Assembly: GCA_964036045.1 (NCBI GenBank)
Contig: OZ038385.1
Span: forward strand, 28,976,853 to 29,040,852
Direction: 5' to 3'
Length of the DNA stretch: 64,000 nt
Source of the DNA: Eutreptiella sp. 'Long Island Sound 2002'
Lineage: Eukaryota; Euglenozoa; Euglenophyceae; Eutreptiales; Eutreptiaceae
Shown piece by piece: positions 30,520 through 42,530 of the stretch; position 1 is the stretch's first letter, and each line of letters opens with the position of its first letter. A program made the position numbers and the translations under genes. Under the pieces are notes generated by a model. It saw only the letters and a program-made list of their open reading frames with translations, searched no databases and had not been told where the DNA came from.

Positions 30520-31184
30520 TGCAGCGTCATGCCTTTGCAGTAAAGCTCGGCTTCTTTGGGAGTGCGAAACGCGATGCGAGCAGCAAGGTATTGACCTTCC
30601 ACGTTCCAGCTCTTGTCGGTCGCATCGTCAGGAAGCCAATAGATAGTGCTCTTAGGCCGCTCCGCTTCAGCCACTAGTTCGTCAGATACTTTTGTTCCTC
30701 TAGGCTCATAAAATCGATGAGCGATCCCTGGTGCCACCTTCCATTCGTCAGTGGCCTCCGCCTGGTATGTGACATACGACCACTTCATTCCTTTGGCTGG
30801 AGTTGTTTGGCTGACGCCTTCATCGCTGGCATCACTGTCATCTTCCTCTTCCTCGTCTTCACCTTCATCATCCTCAGGTTCTTCCGACTCCTTGTTTTCA
30901 GACTCAGATTCCCACTTGCGTTTTCTGGTGGCTGGTGGTGCTGCTTTTGTCGGTTCGCTTTTTTCATTACTTTTTGCATTACTCTTTGGTGTGCCCGTCC
31001 TTGTGGCTTGTTCCTGGAGGGCAAGCAGTGTCCGCATGGCATTGGGGTTAATGGGCTTTGCAATTTTCACGGTTGTTGTTGCCGTTTTCACTGGGCTCTG
31101 CCAGGGCTTCCAGTGAACAGCCTTTTTCTGCTCATGCTGCATTGCTCTTGCTGCGTTCTCATCGGTCTCCAATGCTTGTAGCAT
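30516..31184 (-). CDS. TIR-transposon protein with acidic region, unrecognised
   Basis: This is an open frame of 222 codons from an ATG at 31184. It has a Lys/Thr-rich N-terminal part, a basic PPATRKRKWES that could be a nuclear localisation signal, then a strongly acidic Glu/Asp stretch of about 25 residues. A C-terminal ordered part follows, with GMKWSYVTYQAEATDEWKV and aromatic residues. No enzymatic motif is seen. It is probably a downstream exon or a second gene of the same transposon. Its stop TGA overlaps the ATG of the next frame in the tetranucleotide ATGA. Confidence 0.45.
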   Translation of the reverse strand: MLQALETDENAARAMQHEQKKAVHWKPWQSPVKTATTTVKIAKPINPNAMRTLLALQEQATRTGTPKSNAKSNEKSEPTKAAPPATRKRKWESESENKESEEPEDDEGEDEEEEDDSDASDEGVSQTTPAKGMKWSYVTYQAEATDEWKVAPGIAHRFYEPRGTKVSDELVAEAERPKSTIYWLPDDATDKSWNVEGQYLAARIAFRTPKEAELYCKGMTLQ

Positions 31185-31473
31185 CCCCAATGTTCAAGCG
31201 GGTGCACGTCTCAGTGAATGTGGGCTGCCTCCTGCAGTGAGAACATGCTGAACTCCAAGGTCAGTACCAATATTGCCCACAACAAATTGAACTCCTACAG
31301 CTGAGCGCTCAACAGCTTCAACCTGAGGAAAGAGCAATGAACGAATGACATTTTTCGTACCGTTTCCTCGTACGACGAATTGCTTTCTTCGTACGATGAA
31401 TTATTCGTCTTACGATGAATTTTTAAGATGAATCGTCGCACGTTATGCGCGCACCTCTTCACAGGTTGCCTAC

Positions 31474-32304
31474 CTCATATTGGCGCTGCTTTGTCGCGTT
31501 CTCCTGGAGTCCAGCAGTCACGGCTGCCATCAACGTCGCGCTCCAATTTGGTGCTGCTGCTACTGGTGAAGGAGGCTCACTTGGTTCTTGTAATGGTGCA
31601 GATGTCGATCTCATAGCAGGTGGTGGCGCAGATGTTACTGGAGGTCTCTCTTTCTGCTTGCCCTCAGGGATAGGAATATTCCAAATGTCAGGTGCGGGGC
31701 TGCTGCGAAACCATAGTATCCATTCCGCCGCTTCAGCATGAAGCTCAACAACTCGATGTAATTTCCAGATGACTCCCAATAATTTTAGCAGGGCGGTTGG
31801 AGGCACCGGAGGCTGACGGGCTGGATTATTTCTCTGCTTTTCAGTCAATGGGACACCTAAAGGTCGTTGACCAGCCAGCTGATTTGCTGTAACCCAGGCA
31901 TCCAGGCTCATGCTCTGGTGCTGCTTCGTAAGCTTGTTCCGACGACGACCAAAAGCATGATTGAGTGTCACGTGCACCATGGTAGGGTCAGTGTAAATGG
32001 GTGTCGACGGCCCAGGAATATCAACATCATCCTCCAGGCACTTCAATAACATTGGGTTCACGTGGCGTTCCTCCGGGACCACCTTCTCATGGCTAGATAG
32101 CTTGTAGCCAGACATTTCAGAAAGGGGGCTGCCAAGTGCACTGTGTGGGCTGTCTGTGGCACTGAGGTCAAGTTGTGGCACAGGATCCTGAGCCAATTGT
32201 GTTGGTGTGTGAACCAATTGATCTGCAGCTGGCAGCTCCTTGCTTGGAGTCACCGTGGCTGCCGGAGCTTGTTTCTGGGCCTGAGGTGGCAGGAATGGCA
32301 TTGT
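31474..32304 (-). CDS. Probable exon of a TIR-transposon protein, unrecognised
   Basis: The minus strand shows TATTTTTTGCAG ending at 32305, an excellent splice acceptor, then ACAATG with the ATG at 32301. An open frame of 276 codons follows to TATGAG and a GTAGGC donor at 31473-31468. The product begins MPFLPPQAQKQAPAA, has a Pro/Ser/Thr/Gln-rich N-terminal half, then an ordered part containing LNHAFGRRRNKLTKQHQS and LLKLLGVIWKLHRVVELH. The basic-then-helical stretch could bind DNA. The family is unknown. Upstream exons may lie between 32430 and 33090, where I cannot define one. Confidence 0.5.
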
Positions 32305-33092
32305 CTGCAAAAAATACATTTTTTTTCCGGTTGTGCAATTTTTTCTGGTTTTTCCGAATTTTTTCTTCGCACGACGAATTTTTCTTCTTACGATGAATAT
32401 TTTCGTCTTAAGACGAAATTTTAAGATGAGATTTTCCCGACGACAAAAATTTAAAAATTTTTTTTGCAAAAATTATTGTTATTATTCTTATTGTTAGTTC
32501 CAACCATTCTTCGAGTGGCCAGGAAATTGAGACGGTGTTGTTGTACCATGTAGGTGACTCCAATGTACAAAGGCTTGTGAGACGTTTCCATGTGTCCTCC
32601 ACAGTCCGTCGACCCGGGAACAAATTGGAACACGAACCCCGGTGGCATTGAAGTAGGCCTGCTGCTTGGCACTTGCAAAGGACAGGAGGTGCCTGTATTT
32701 TGCCCGGGAGAGGCCAAGTGCCACAATCAAGCACACAGCTTGTCTAGGACTACACCAGTTTTTTGTGAAATCGTGCAGCTCAACATTTTTTGCGGTGAGT
32801 TGCATTTTCTTGGTGATTTGGTGGAATAGGGAGCGACCAAGAGTAGAACCATCGAAGAAAGCCGCTAGTAACGTAATGATTAATCAAGCAATCCATCAAC
32901 TTCATAGCTGCAATGATAAATGTAAATGTTTACAACTGCAAAGGTGCAAAGAGTCCCCAGAACTGTAAAACTACAAAAAAGTGTAGGCAAAAAGGTGGAA
33001 CCCAAAAAAAAAGTTCAGCAGATTATTCTTCTTATTTTTCTTCTTACTTTTCATCTTAAGATGAATTTTTCATCTTAAGATGATACATTTCT

Positions 33093-33127
33093 TAAGATGA
33101 AACTAGGGACCAAGTGGGCGTGCGGGG
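33093..33127 (-). repeat. Right terminal inverted repeat
   Basis: Partner of 29934-29968, with one C/T difference. A perfect TCATCTTAAGATGA palindrome sits just inside it at 33069-33082. Confidence 0.8.
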
Positions 33128-33440
33128 TACCCACAGGGCAGGACCCAAGCCAATGACGAAGTCATCCAAGATGGGGAGGCGCGCCATGCCGCATTGGATA
33201 GTGAGGCGCTCTCTCCTGGACTCTTCCAACTCGATGAGGGCCTTGGTGAGGGCATCCATGGTCTCTTCGAAGTTCATCTCCGAGGGATTGACACTTTCCG
33301 AGGAGAAGGGGCTTGATTTGTGCCCTACCAATGGCGCTCTGGATGTCCAGCACGAAGACGCTTCGATTTGCGGTGCCCTGGATGATGCCAAGGGACTTTG
33401 ACCTCGTACATGCCCTCATGACTCCCTTGCACACTGGCAC
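33128..33440 (-). pseudogene. Decayed coding fragment, unrecognised
   Basis: Two overlapping minus-strand phases read as protein: GIIQGTANRSVFVLDIQSAI near 33390-33330, then, after a shift, NFEETMDALTKALIELEESR and LPILDDFVIGLGPALWVP to about 33130. The helical block and lack of repeats favour a former gene. I cannot assign it. Confidence 0.3.
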
Positions 33441-36400
33441 AAGATGAAGACACTAACATCCGTTGATGAAAAAAAGTCCATCGTGAGCAAACCATCGGGA
33501 TGCAACGAAATCGAAGCGATCCCTTTGAGGTCTAAATACAAAGGAAGGAAAGCAAGTACAAATGGTTATAGGAACATGTAAAAACTCCAAACCATGTCCT
33601 GGTTAGGGTAAGGTGCAATAATCAGTGGAATTCACAAAGGAAGAGACATCAAAGCAGACCCACCACACCACTGCAGGGGGGAATCCTCGGGTGCCCTGGA
33701 AAAGCTGGCACCTGAAAACTGCCTCAGAAAGTCAACAAGAGGTATATCACCCACACCAACTTAGGATCCCTCAACCCAAACCAATATGGTCCAGGTGGTC
33801 TAAGGACCCAACAAGGGCCATGACCAACAGGACAGGATCGGCCTCAACCTGGGCTTGGCGCACGGGGGTTGTAAAGTGAACCCACGGATCCGCATATACC
33901 CCAGGGTGATTAAATTCCATGACATCACCATCAATACCCTATATGGGGGGTCATTGCGCCTCTATATCTCCCAAGCTTTTGCGCCCCAATTCACCAAAGT
34001 GGGTGACCATATACTCCATGATGTTCTCTCACTTGCCCGCACTTAGCGATTCCTGAGCTCGCTGTGGCAGGGCAGAAGAGTCAGAACATGACAAGGCACT
34101 TCAGCAAAAGTCAGTAAAATGACCTACCAAGCAGGTTCATCCTGGGTAGGAAATATGGATGCTGCATGGGACACAAGTGCATATATGCAAGGCCTAAGTA
34201 CTCATTGTGAACCATGCAAGGGTACTTAAATTAAGGTGCCATAGGCTAACTGCTGTAAGCCGCGAGGATAGTCGCGCGTCGGGTCAGAGAACAGCAAGAA
34301 AGGCAAAGTTTGAGATGACATATGGGTTTGGTCCGATCCCATAAGGGTAGGCCATACCCGCAACTCCTGAAATATGTAGAATACACGCTGATGAGAGGAC
34401 ATGGGTGAAATATTGCCCCAAATCCAGAAGATGGCCTAACTGTTCCATGGCCCAGAAGTGACCACATGAAAATTGGAATTTTCAACAGAATTCCAAAGAA
34501 ATTCAACACAGTGAGCCCATGTACCAATAGCCTTCCAACAAAAGCTCAATACAACGTAGGGAGCCCGCTGGGACATAGGAAAAGACCCCAAGGTCTAACT
34601 TCTCATAGGCTCCTTACTGTTTACTCACCAAGTGACTACATGACAGGGTGGTTTTCAGGGTCCATAATGTACATCTCTGGGAACATGTAAAACCACTATC
34701 CTATACACTTGGCAAACTTGGTTCCAATGGATTGGGTAAGTGATAGAACATACCACAACAAGTTCATATACCCAAAGTAGAAACATTGGCGAGGTCTTGG
34801 TTCAAAGACCAAGGAGACTTATCCCAAAGACCCAAGAGAACCAAGTGAATGAGTAAACACACAAAATTTGAAATCTACAAAAGGTTTTACAGCTTGAAAT
34901 GGTATGGTAAGCTCAAAGTGACTTATAACCAAGTAAAACAATGCACGTAGAGAAAAAAGCATGCTCTTTAATTGGAATCGCCAACTTGGTTGGAACTCAA
35001 CAGTTACATCACGATATGACGTCAAAAAGTCAACACATGGACGGAGTAAATTTGGGCAATGTTCACATGACCAAATTTACTACAAGCAAAAATTGACCAA
35101 AATGGCACATGGAAAATGGGTCGTAGCGTAAGGACAAAAATCAGCCACAACCTATGGTGACTATATATAGATGGTAGGGACTATGGAGACCAGGAATGAT
35201 GGAAAGTTCGACCAAAAAACTCAATAGTAGTGGATCTCCATGGTCACCACAGGTGAACACATGTAAAATATAAAATTCAAGACACACTCACTAAGATTCA
35301 TGTGTGGCCCTATGTACAATGATTCACGGCCGCACAAGGTGCATTAACAAAAGTAGATACATGCCACAACACGCACAGACAACATTTAGACTCGAACTCG
35401 ACACGAGCTTTGAGATCCAAGCTCGAAAGATAGGCCCATGAAAGGCCAAAAATGAGTGATGTTTGGCATAAAATGAATATGCACAAATGAGCTCAAAAAA
35501 GTTTGAAACTTTGAACCAAAAGATAGTGAAAGCGTCGAAACGCAACCACAACTTGAACATATATTGTTTGTACTCACCAAGTACGAACAAAATGAGCTCT
35601 TACTTATTTTCTGTCGCTGTTATATGCGGGAGATATAGTGGCGAACTTTGAGCACATGGAAACAAAGTGCTCAAAATCTCGAAAACAAAATTGACACCAA
35701 AAATTGCCATTGGCTCAAACGAGCTTGAACCAAGGTGACACAAAGACTAGACACTTCTGGTCACGACGCCAGAAAGAAATAACGGAAAAAATCGACAATG
35801 ACGCGACACACCAGCGTCAAAAAGTGGCATCATGAACGACACAAAAATGCACTATTCAAGCATGAAAGTGGGTCCCACCATGGAGTGTGGTGACCCACCA
35901 CAACCATAATTCGTGATTGCAAAGGGAAGGAAAGGCAAACCAAATTGGATATCAATCTTGACTTCATCCTGCAATGATCGAAATCAACTTGGGCCTGAGA
36001 CTCACCATGGTTTCCTTACCACAACCAAAACTCAATTCATTCCTAAAATTTAGACATTTCTCTAAACTGACTTGCAACTCACATGATCCAATGACATACC
36101 ATTGCAGAGGAGAGTCATACTGTTTCAACGCATCTCTTCTCAAGGGAATTGGATGCATAATCTTAATTTACGGTTAGGCAGAAGTGACAAAATGAAATGC
36201 ATAAGATATGCATGACATGCCTAAACTAACAATGGGGGTTAAAAGAAAAAGGCAATGTAAGGTGCCGGCAACGATGCCTGAGGTATTCCTATACTTCAAA
36301 TGCCTGGGGATCACGACGTTAGGGGGTTTCTGGAAATTGTGGCACCGGAGCCCAAGATTTTAATTCCAAATTGTAAACTGAGTATTGACTATTACGACCA

Positions 36401-37053
36401 TGCAGTCACAATTAATTCAGACCAACAGGATGGACTTTCCGTAAAGGCCAGTTCATGCACTCGCGATTTGGCTCGCCACATCCAAACTGGCAGTACGCCC
36501 GCGAATTGGCGCGACGCCGGTTCACCACCAGGCCGCTGCCAATATCTAACTTCTGTACCTATGTTATTTTTAGGCAAATTTGCATAGGCATCAACAGAGT
36601 AATGATTTCCCTATCAACTGATACAAAAGCGGCGGAAAAACACGCGGAGTTCCCTGATATGCCTACTGCAGATTCAAGTCAAAAGTGCCTTGAGAGGGAG
36701 GGTATTATGGTTTTGATCAGCAGCAGCGCAGTGAGCGCGCGAGTCGCAATCGCACTGCAGTCTGTGAATACATCTGAAGCATGGAGATGCCAGTTGCTGT
36801 GAACGAAGTGCTGTATAATACTTCGATATCTTTGAACAGGGTTTTTGTCTTCGAATTTGTGAAGTGTGTATGAATTGGTGCTCCGCCTGAAGATCCTGCG
36901 CAGAAGGAGGTTTGTCGTATTTTTCGATTTTCGAGAAACAGGACAGTTCCCAAGTCAAACCACAACAAGTGGTAGCCAGTAAGGTGGCGGGGAGATCAAT
37001 ATCGCCGACCTCTGCGTTATAATCTTTGACGCCGTATTTGATCTCAACTTGAA
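33441..37053. other. AT-rich sequence without recognised genes
   Basis: About 3.6 kb has only short chance frames on both strands. There is no tandem array, and no terminal repeats were found by eye. The composition resembles 9963-11280, and either could include decayed LTR or leader sequence of the neighbouring retroelement. Confidence 0.45.
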
Positions 37054-38560
37054 ATGGAGCGACCTTGTGACGACGCACCTATGCTGCACTTTATCCGAGA
37101 TAGCCCGTTTCGATGGGACGCGCCGCTGCATCACGAGTTTTCGACTTCGTTAGAAACGTTCATCGCAGAGCGCATCGCAATTCAAGAAAGCGAGTGGTTT
37201 CCATGCATATCTGGTGATCTTCACAGCTTGTGGCAGAAGCTTGCAGAAGCTCAAGCCAAAGTCATCGAATCGGAGCAGCGCATCAATGCGTTGCAGACAT
37301 CGGCAGCAAATGCCACTGCGGCAACTGATCACAGAGTCGACCTTTTGCAGTGCTCGACGGAGAAGGCAACACAAGCAGCAGTAAGTGAACTTTGAAGCCT
37401 GGAACATGCACTTTCGCAATGTTATGTCCCTCTCACGGAGTTTTTACAAGTTTCGGGTCAACAACCTTCGAACCACTTCCAGTTCCCACCACAACGGCCC
37501 CAACCACAACCACAACCACAACCATCTCCTTCGAGCTATCTGCTGTATTCACCCTCGAACAATCAGCCGCCTCAACATTATCCACCGCAACAACCACCTC
37601 TACAAGCACCTCCCTTTGATCCGTCGATGAATCCAGACAATCCAATGAATCAAGCCAATCCGGTGAATGCCATGATTCCTCGTGCTCCAACGTTTGAGAT
37701 CCTGGGACGTCGTCTTCAACGCCTACGCAAGTTGATTCCATTATTTTCTGGGAAACCAGGATCAGGAGAATTTCGAACTTGAAAGGAGGACCTTATGCGA
37801 GCCTTCGCTCTGTCGGATGTCACTTCAGCCGTCGATCAGGTCACCACCATACCGTTCCTCCTCGAAGGCGATGCTGTCGAGTATTATCACGGTTTGACGA
37901 AAGTTGTACAAGATGACTGGTTCGAGGTCATGCGTGTGTTGGGTCAACGTTTTGATTGCATATCCCATGAGCCTGTGTACCTGTCGAGAATGATGACCTT
38001 GAGAGAAAGTAAGTTCCCTCAACATGCGGACTATGTGAAGCAGTTTCGGACTTGCGTCATCAAGTCGGAGGTTAATACCAGTGACCTCCAGATGGGTTAC
38101 CTTGTTAATTCTCGATTTGTTGAAAGGGTTGTTGAATGACGATGTCGGCCGGCAGTACATCGTTGAGGTCCGTTTCGAAATGGCGTTCTGGAAGACCATT
38201 GGGCTTCGATACGCTGGTGGAGACCATCGCAGAAGCCTACATGGCGGCAGGTCATTAACTCGAACAGGTACGGAACGCATCCAGAACAACAACGGACACC
38301 GCGGGTCCTGCGGTCTCGAGACCCCTACCTATGATGGGTCCGCCAACTTCGACTTCTATAATGTGTCCTTCAAATCCTATGCCAACACCGCACGTCAATC
38401 CTATGCCGACTGCAGCTGCGGCTCCCATGACTTCGACTGTGCCAGAGCCAATGAATCCCGATACAATTGCCAAGCTCCGAGAAGAGAAGGGCAGCAACCA
38501 CCAGGGAGCAGCCAACGGCCAGGCAGGAAACACAAAGGGCCACCCAGGGAACGATAGTCA
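37054..38560 (+). pseudogene. Retroelement gag (Ty3/gypsy-like), copy 1, decayed
   Basis: A single phase runs from the ATG at 37054, through TGA at 37393-37395 and TGA at 37780-37782, to a frameshift near 38125. There an extra A relative to the second copy throws the frame. Domains in order are an N-terminal coiled-coil stretch, a Gln/Pro/Asn-rich linker (near 37490-37660), then a capsid-type block with FLLEGDAVEYYHGLTKVV, LGQRFDCISHEPVYLSRM and TSDLQMGYLVNSRFVE. This fits the retrotransposon gag family in pattern and length. The next phase adds a Met/Pro/Thr-rich C-terminal part. No zinc knuckle or protease follows. The sequence from about 37926 to 38530 is repeated at 41916-42520. Confidence 0.65.
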
Positions 38561-40170
38561 GGGGCGGAACCAGCAGGAGGAGCCCCCGCCAACTGGTCTG
38601 GTCCGGAAGCAGCAGAAAGGACCACGTCAGGGAGGAGCACTGAAGCAGGGCAGAGGATGAGACCGGGGAGATGCAGTGTAGCAAAGATGTGGCGGGGCCG
38701 AGGGAAAGCGGAGAAGCAGACCGGAGAGAAAGGCCGCGGGGATGCAGAGTAACGGTAATGAGGACGAGGCCGAGGAGAAGCCGTGAACCCATGCAGAGGA
38801 AAGGCCCAAGGTGAAGCAGAGGATCACACAAGAGGAGGAGGCCGAGGGGATGCGACGCAGCGGTCAAGTTGAAGTGGCCGAGGAGAAGCCAAGAGCCAGC
38901 CAAGATGAAGAGCCCGATAAGAAGCAGTACAGATAAGGCCAGGAGGAGGCCGAGGAGAAGCAGCGATGTGGTGACGAGGCCAAGAAATGCCCGGGACTGG
39001 ATCATCCAGGGCAAAACAGGAAGGAGCGGCCAAAACAAAACCTCGGCAAAAAGCGGAGCAAGGAGTTCGACGCCCCGGACTGGAACATCCGGGGCAGAAG
39101 AAGCAGCAAGAGCCGCCGCCTCCCGGATTGGAACATCCGGGGCGGAACAAGCAGCAGGAGCCGCCGCCCCTAGCACGGGATCCACCAGGGACGAGAGGCG
39201 GCACGTCGCACCGGACTGGATCATCCGGGGCGGAACAAGCAGGAGGAGCCAACTCCCCCGGACAGGATCTACCAGGGACAAGCGGCGGCTAGACGCCCCG
39301 GGCTGGATCATCCGAGTAGGATCAAGCAGCAGGACCCGCCGCACCCCGGACTGGATCATCCGGGGCAGAACAACAACAAGGAGCAGCCACAACCCACAGG
39401 ACTGGATCAACCGGGGAAAGGAGGCCTGCCGCCGCGGGGTTTTCCCGGGGGCGGATCAAGCGGAAGGAGTCCCGAGCCCCCGGGCTGGAGCGTCAGTGGG
39501 AAAGTGGCGGCCAGAGCCGAATGAAACAAGAGGCCGAGGCCGAGGTGGGGCAGCGAAGGAGTCACGACCGGAGGCAACGCAAAGGACAACGCCATGGGGA
39601 AGCAGTGATGCAAAGATGAGGCGGAGGCTGAGGAGTCGCAGTACAGCAAAAATATGGACGGGGCCGAGGTGAAGCAGAGAAACAGCCCAAAGGATATGGC
39701 CGCGGTGATGCAGAGAAGCAGCAAAGAGGACAAGGCTGTGGTGATGCAGAGAAGCGCGGATGAGGACCAGGCCGAGGAGAGGCAGGGCAACCATGCAGAG
39801 GACAAGGCCAAGGTGATTCAGTGAGGAAAAGCAGTGGACAAGACCGCGGTGAAGCGGAACAACAGCCAAGAGGACAAGACCAGGGGAGAAGCCGTGAAAC
39901 AGCCAGGACAAGGAGCCCGTGGAGATGCAGCGAAGCGCTGAAGACACCAAGAGGTGCCCAGGACAAGATCGTCCTGGGCAAAACAAGGAGGAGCGGCCAA
40001 AGCACAACGGGAGCATCATCCGGTGATAAAAGATCTGACGCCCGGGGCTTGATCATCCGGGGCGGATCAAGCAGCAGGTGCCACCGCCCCCCGGACTGGA
40101 TCATCCAGGGACAAGAGGCGGCCTGGCGCCCCGGACTGGATCATCCGGGGCCGGCGACCTGTCCGCGCAG
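38560..40170. repeat. GC-rich minisatellite region, two interleaved unit types
   Basis: One unit, GGACTGGATCATCCGGGGC plus a spacer rich in GCAGCAGGAGCCGCCG, recurs about ten times (38990-39420 and 40040-40160); its core is an imperfect palindrome. The other, a ~45-bp unit of the type GAGGCCGAGGAGAAGC...ATGCAG, occupies 38640-38990 and 39540-39920. Long open frames on both strands reflect composition and repeat phase. Confidence 0.75.
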
Positions 40171-40289
40171 AGGCGGGCCCGGTAATCCGGGTATGGCAAA
40201 CCAGACGTGACTGCTGCTAGCTACGCCTCTCCGCACGCCCACCAAGCATGACACACTCCTACCGTAGGTTGGACACGTAGGGGGAAGAG

Positions 40290-40870
40290 GTGCACCCGCG
40301 GCCACCCACCCAGCAAGACCAAGGGTGGAGTCACACGAACGGCAAGATGCCCGAGCCAGGAAAGGTGGGGGAACAACAACTGGAGTGGCATCCCCCTAGA
40401 AACGGAGGGGGGACATTATCATGGACACCAAGTACGCAAGCGGGGCACCACAGCAAAGCACTCGATCCCTCCAAGCCCTAGCAGGGGTACGTGTAGTGGC
40501 GTCTCTGCTAGGCCACAGCCGCGAAAAAAAAGCCGCTGTATTCTCGTGCACTAACGCAGGTGATCAATTGGGCAGCCCACCCTACATAACCAAGGGCGCA
40601 GATGACACACAGGGCAACACGCCCGAGCCAGGTATGGGGGGAACAGAGGAAAGAAGGACCCTCGGCCGAGGGACAAACATCAGAAGGGCCATCTGCCGGG
40701 GATGGCGAGGACTGAACCACGACGTCAAGGACGGCAAGACCACAAGCGGTGCATGCATACCGATCACACCACCCCTCCAAGCCCTAGTGGGGGTACGTGT
40801 AGTGGCGTCCCTGCTGGGCCACAGCCGCATAGAGGCGCTGTGTTCACCTGCCATTACACAGGTAGGCCAA
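40290..40870. repeat. Tandem duplication, ~307-bp period
   Basis: The block GGGGTACGTGTAGTGGCGTC followed by CTGCT-GGCCACAGCCGC occurs near 40484 and 40791. Flanking sequence such as CCCGAGCCAGG and CCAAGCCCTAG is also shared. No gene is seen. Confidence 0.7.
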
Positions 40871-40879
40871 TAGGGCCTC

Positions 40880-41914
40880 GACATGGGAAATGTGGCCAGA
40901 CGCCTGGGACAGGATCATCCGGGACTGGTCGAGAGAACGCACCATGAACGCGGGACAAAGGGATTGGATAGGAGCGACCCGTGCAAGGAGCACGAAACAG
41001 TCCGCGGATGGATGAGGATCCTGTGGGCCCGCGCCTCTGGGTTGCTGGCGGCCCAGTGGGTTATAAAGATGGGATGAGGAATGGGATGAGGAGACGGGAC
41101 CCAGAAAAGAGTGTGGCAAGGGCCGCACCAGAGCCCTTGGAGAACGGCAAACCGCGGAACGTGTGGATTGGGCTGCTGACGGGATGAGGCAAAGGGGAAC
41201 GGGACATCGCGAGGTGGCGAATGAAACAGAGCAGGGAAAGATGGCAGAAAGCGCCAAGCAACAGCCCCGTGGGATTGGGAAACCAGTCGCCATAGAGTGG
41301 TGAACCATGGGCCAACCATGGGGAGCCTGGCCACGGGAAGTCAGGAAAATGCCCTGAACTCCGGGACGGCCGTGATGTGTCCGCAGGGGTGAGGGTTGAC
41401 CCTGAGGTCCCCGGGTCAATGGCCTGAGAACACGTAGGTTCACGCGTGAGCGGGACCTGGGGGAACGTGGAAAGGGTCGCCCCCTGGCCTCCAGCCGCGG
41501 ATGGACGACACCAAAATGCATCCGGGAGCCGAGTGGGTACTCCATCCCGTGAGGGATGGGGAGTGGTGGAATGTGGTTGAGAGCAATACTGCGCTGTTGG
41601 CGACGGCTATCCACAGGAAACCCGCCTGCAGGCACCCGAAAGTCTGAGCTAGGGGAAGAAGGCCGGAGGATCCTTCGATGGGTGACCGGAAGGAGCTGGG
41701 ACCGTGAGGGCAGCAACTAAAGGAAACCTACCGCCGATCATGCCCCAAGGGAACCTGGTTGAAGTTCTCGGCCGTGAGGTGAGACAGGGGTCGCCAGGGG
41801 AACTGATGGTGGAGAGCTCTCCTTCCAGCCAGAGGCGGCTACCATGTGAAACAAACAAAGAGATGTCAGATGAGGCTGCGGACGCGGCCGCCCTTCCTTA
41901 CTTACTTACTTACT
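40880..41914 (+). mobile_element. (TTAC)n-tailed element, copy A
   Basis: The segment from about 40900 to the (TTAC)n run at 41895-41914 matches the reverse complement of 58818-59850. Shared landmarks are the blocks around 41030 (GGTTGCTGGCGGCCCAGTGGG), 41515 (CATCCGGGAGCCGAGTGGG) and the 3' CCGCGGCC-type end. The tetranucleotide run marks the 3' end, as in the (ACCT)n family. No coding domain is visible, so this is a 5'-truncated or non-autonomous retroelement. It abuts the second gag copy. Confidence 0.6.
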
Positions 41915-42530
41915 CATGCGTACGTTGGGTCAACGCTTCGATTGCATATCCCATGAGCCTGTGTACCTCTCGAGAATGATGACCTTGAGAGAAAGTGAGT
42001 TCCCTCAGCATGCGGACTACCTGAAGCAGTTTTGGACTTGCGTCATCAAGTCGAAGGTTAATACCAGTGACCTCCAGATGGGTTACCTCGTTAACTCTCG
42101 ATTTGTTGAAGGGTTGTCGAATGATGACGTCCGCCGGCAGTACATTGTTGAGGTCCGTTCGAAATGGCGTTCTGGAAGACCATTGGGCTTCGATACGCTG
42201 GTGGAGACCATCGCAGAAGCCTACATGGCGGCCGGCGATCAACTCGAAGAGGTACAGAACGCGCCAAGACAACAACGAACACCGCGGGTGCTGCGGTCTC
42301 GAGACCCCTACCTATGATGGGTCCGCCAACTTCGACTTCTATAATGTGTCCTTCAAATCCTATGCCAACACCGCACGTCAATCCTATGCCGACTGCAGCT
42401 GCGGCTCCCATGACTTCGACTGTGCCAGAGCCCATGAATGCCGATACAATTGCCAAGCTCCGAGAAGAGAAGGGCAGCAACCACCAGGGAGCAGCCAATG
42501 GCCAGGCGCGAAACACAAAAGCAGCGAGAG
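41915..42530 (+). pseudogene. Retroelement gag copy 2 (partial)
   Basis: Starting immediately after the (TTAC)n tail, this segment repeats 37926-38530 with a few percent difference. Here the capsid block continues correctly through VEGLSNDDVRRQYIVEVRSK and YMAAGDQLEEVQ, in place of the frameshift seen in copy 1. The phase shifts near 42270 into the Met/Pro/Thr-rich part. The 5' gag sequence is absent, presumably lost to or displaced by the upstream insertion. Confidence 0.65.

Larger units (their letters stand above)
30170..33082. repeat. Clustered 14-16-bp palindromes (subterminal/internal sites)
   Basis: Variants of TTCRTCKTAMGAYGAA recur: TTCGTCGTACGATGAA near 30185-30200, TTCGTACGATGAA and TTCGTCTTACGATGAA near 31370-31422, TTCGTCTTAAGACGAA near 32405-32420, and TCATCTTAAGATGA at 33050-33082 (two). 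They lie between coding stretches and near the element's right end. Clusters of short repeats close to TIRs are typical transposase-binding sites in hAT and CACTA transposons. That role is inferred here. Confidence 0.65.
29934..33127 (-). mobile_element. ~3.2 kb DNA transposon with ~35-bp terminal inverted repeats
   Basis: The left end (29934-29968) reads CCCCGCGCGCCCACTTGGTC then CCTAGTTTCATCTTA. The right end (33093-33127) is its reverse complement with one mismatch. Inside, reading frames on the minus strand (32301-30298) look like exons of one or more proteins. Short palindromes related to the inner TIR sequence are clustered between and beside the frames. The flanking bases do not show an obvious target-site duplication (AAG on the left, TAC on the right). 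Neither the TIR nor the proteins let me name a superfamily. Confidence 0.7.

Noticed and set aside
34388-34415. Second hammerhead core (CTGATGAG ... GTGAAA)
   Set aside because: The sequence between the two blocks cannot form stem II, and no cleavable GUH with a stem III follows.
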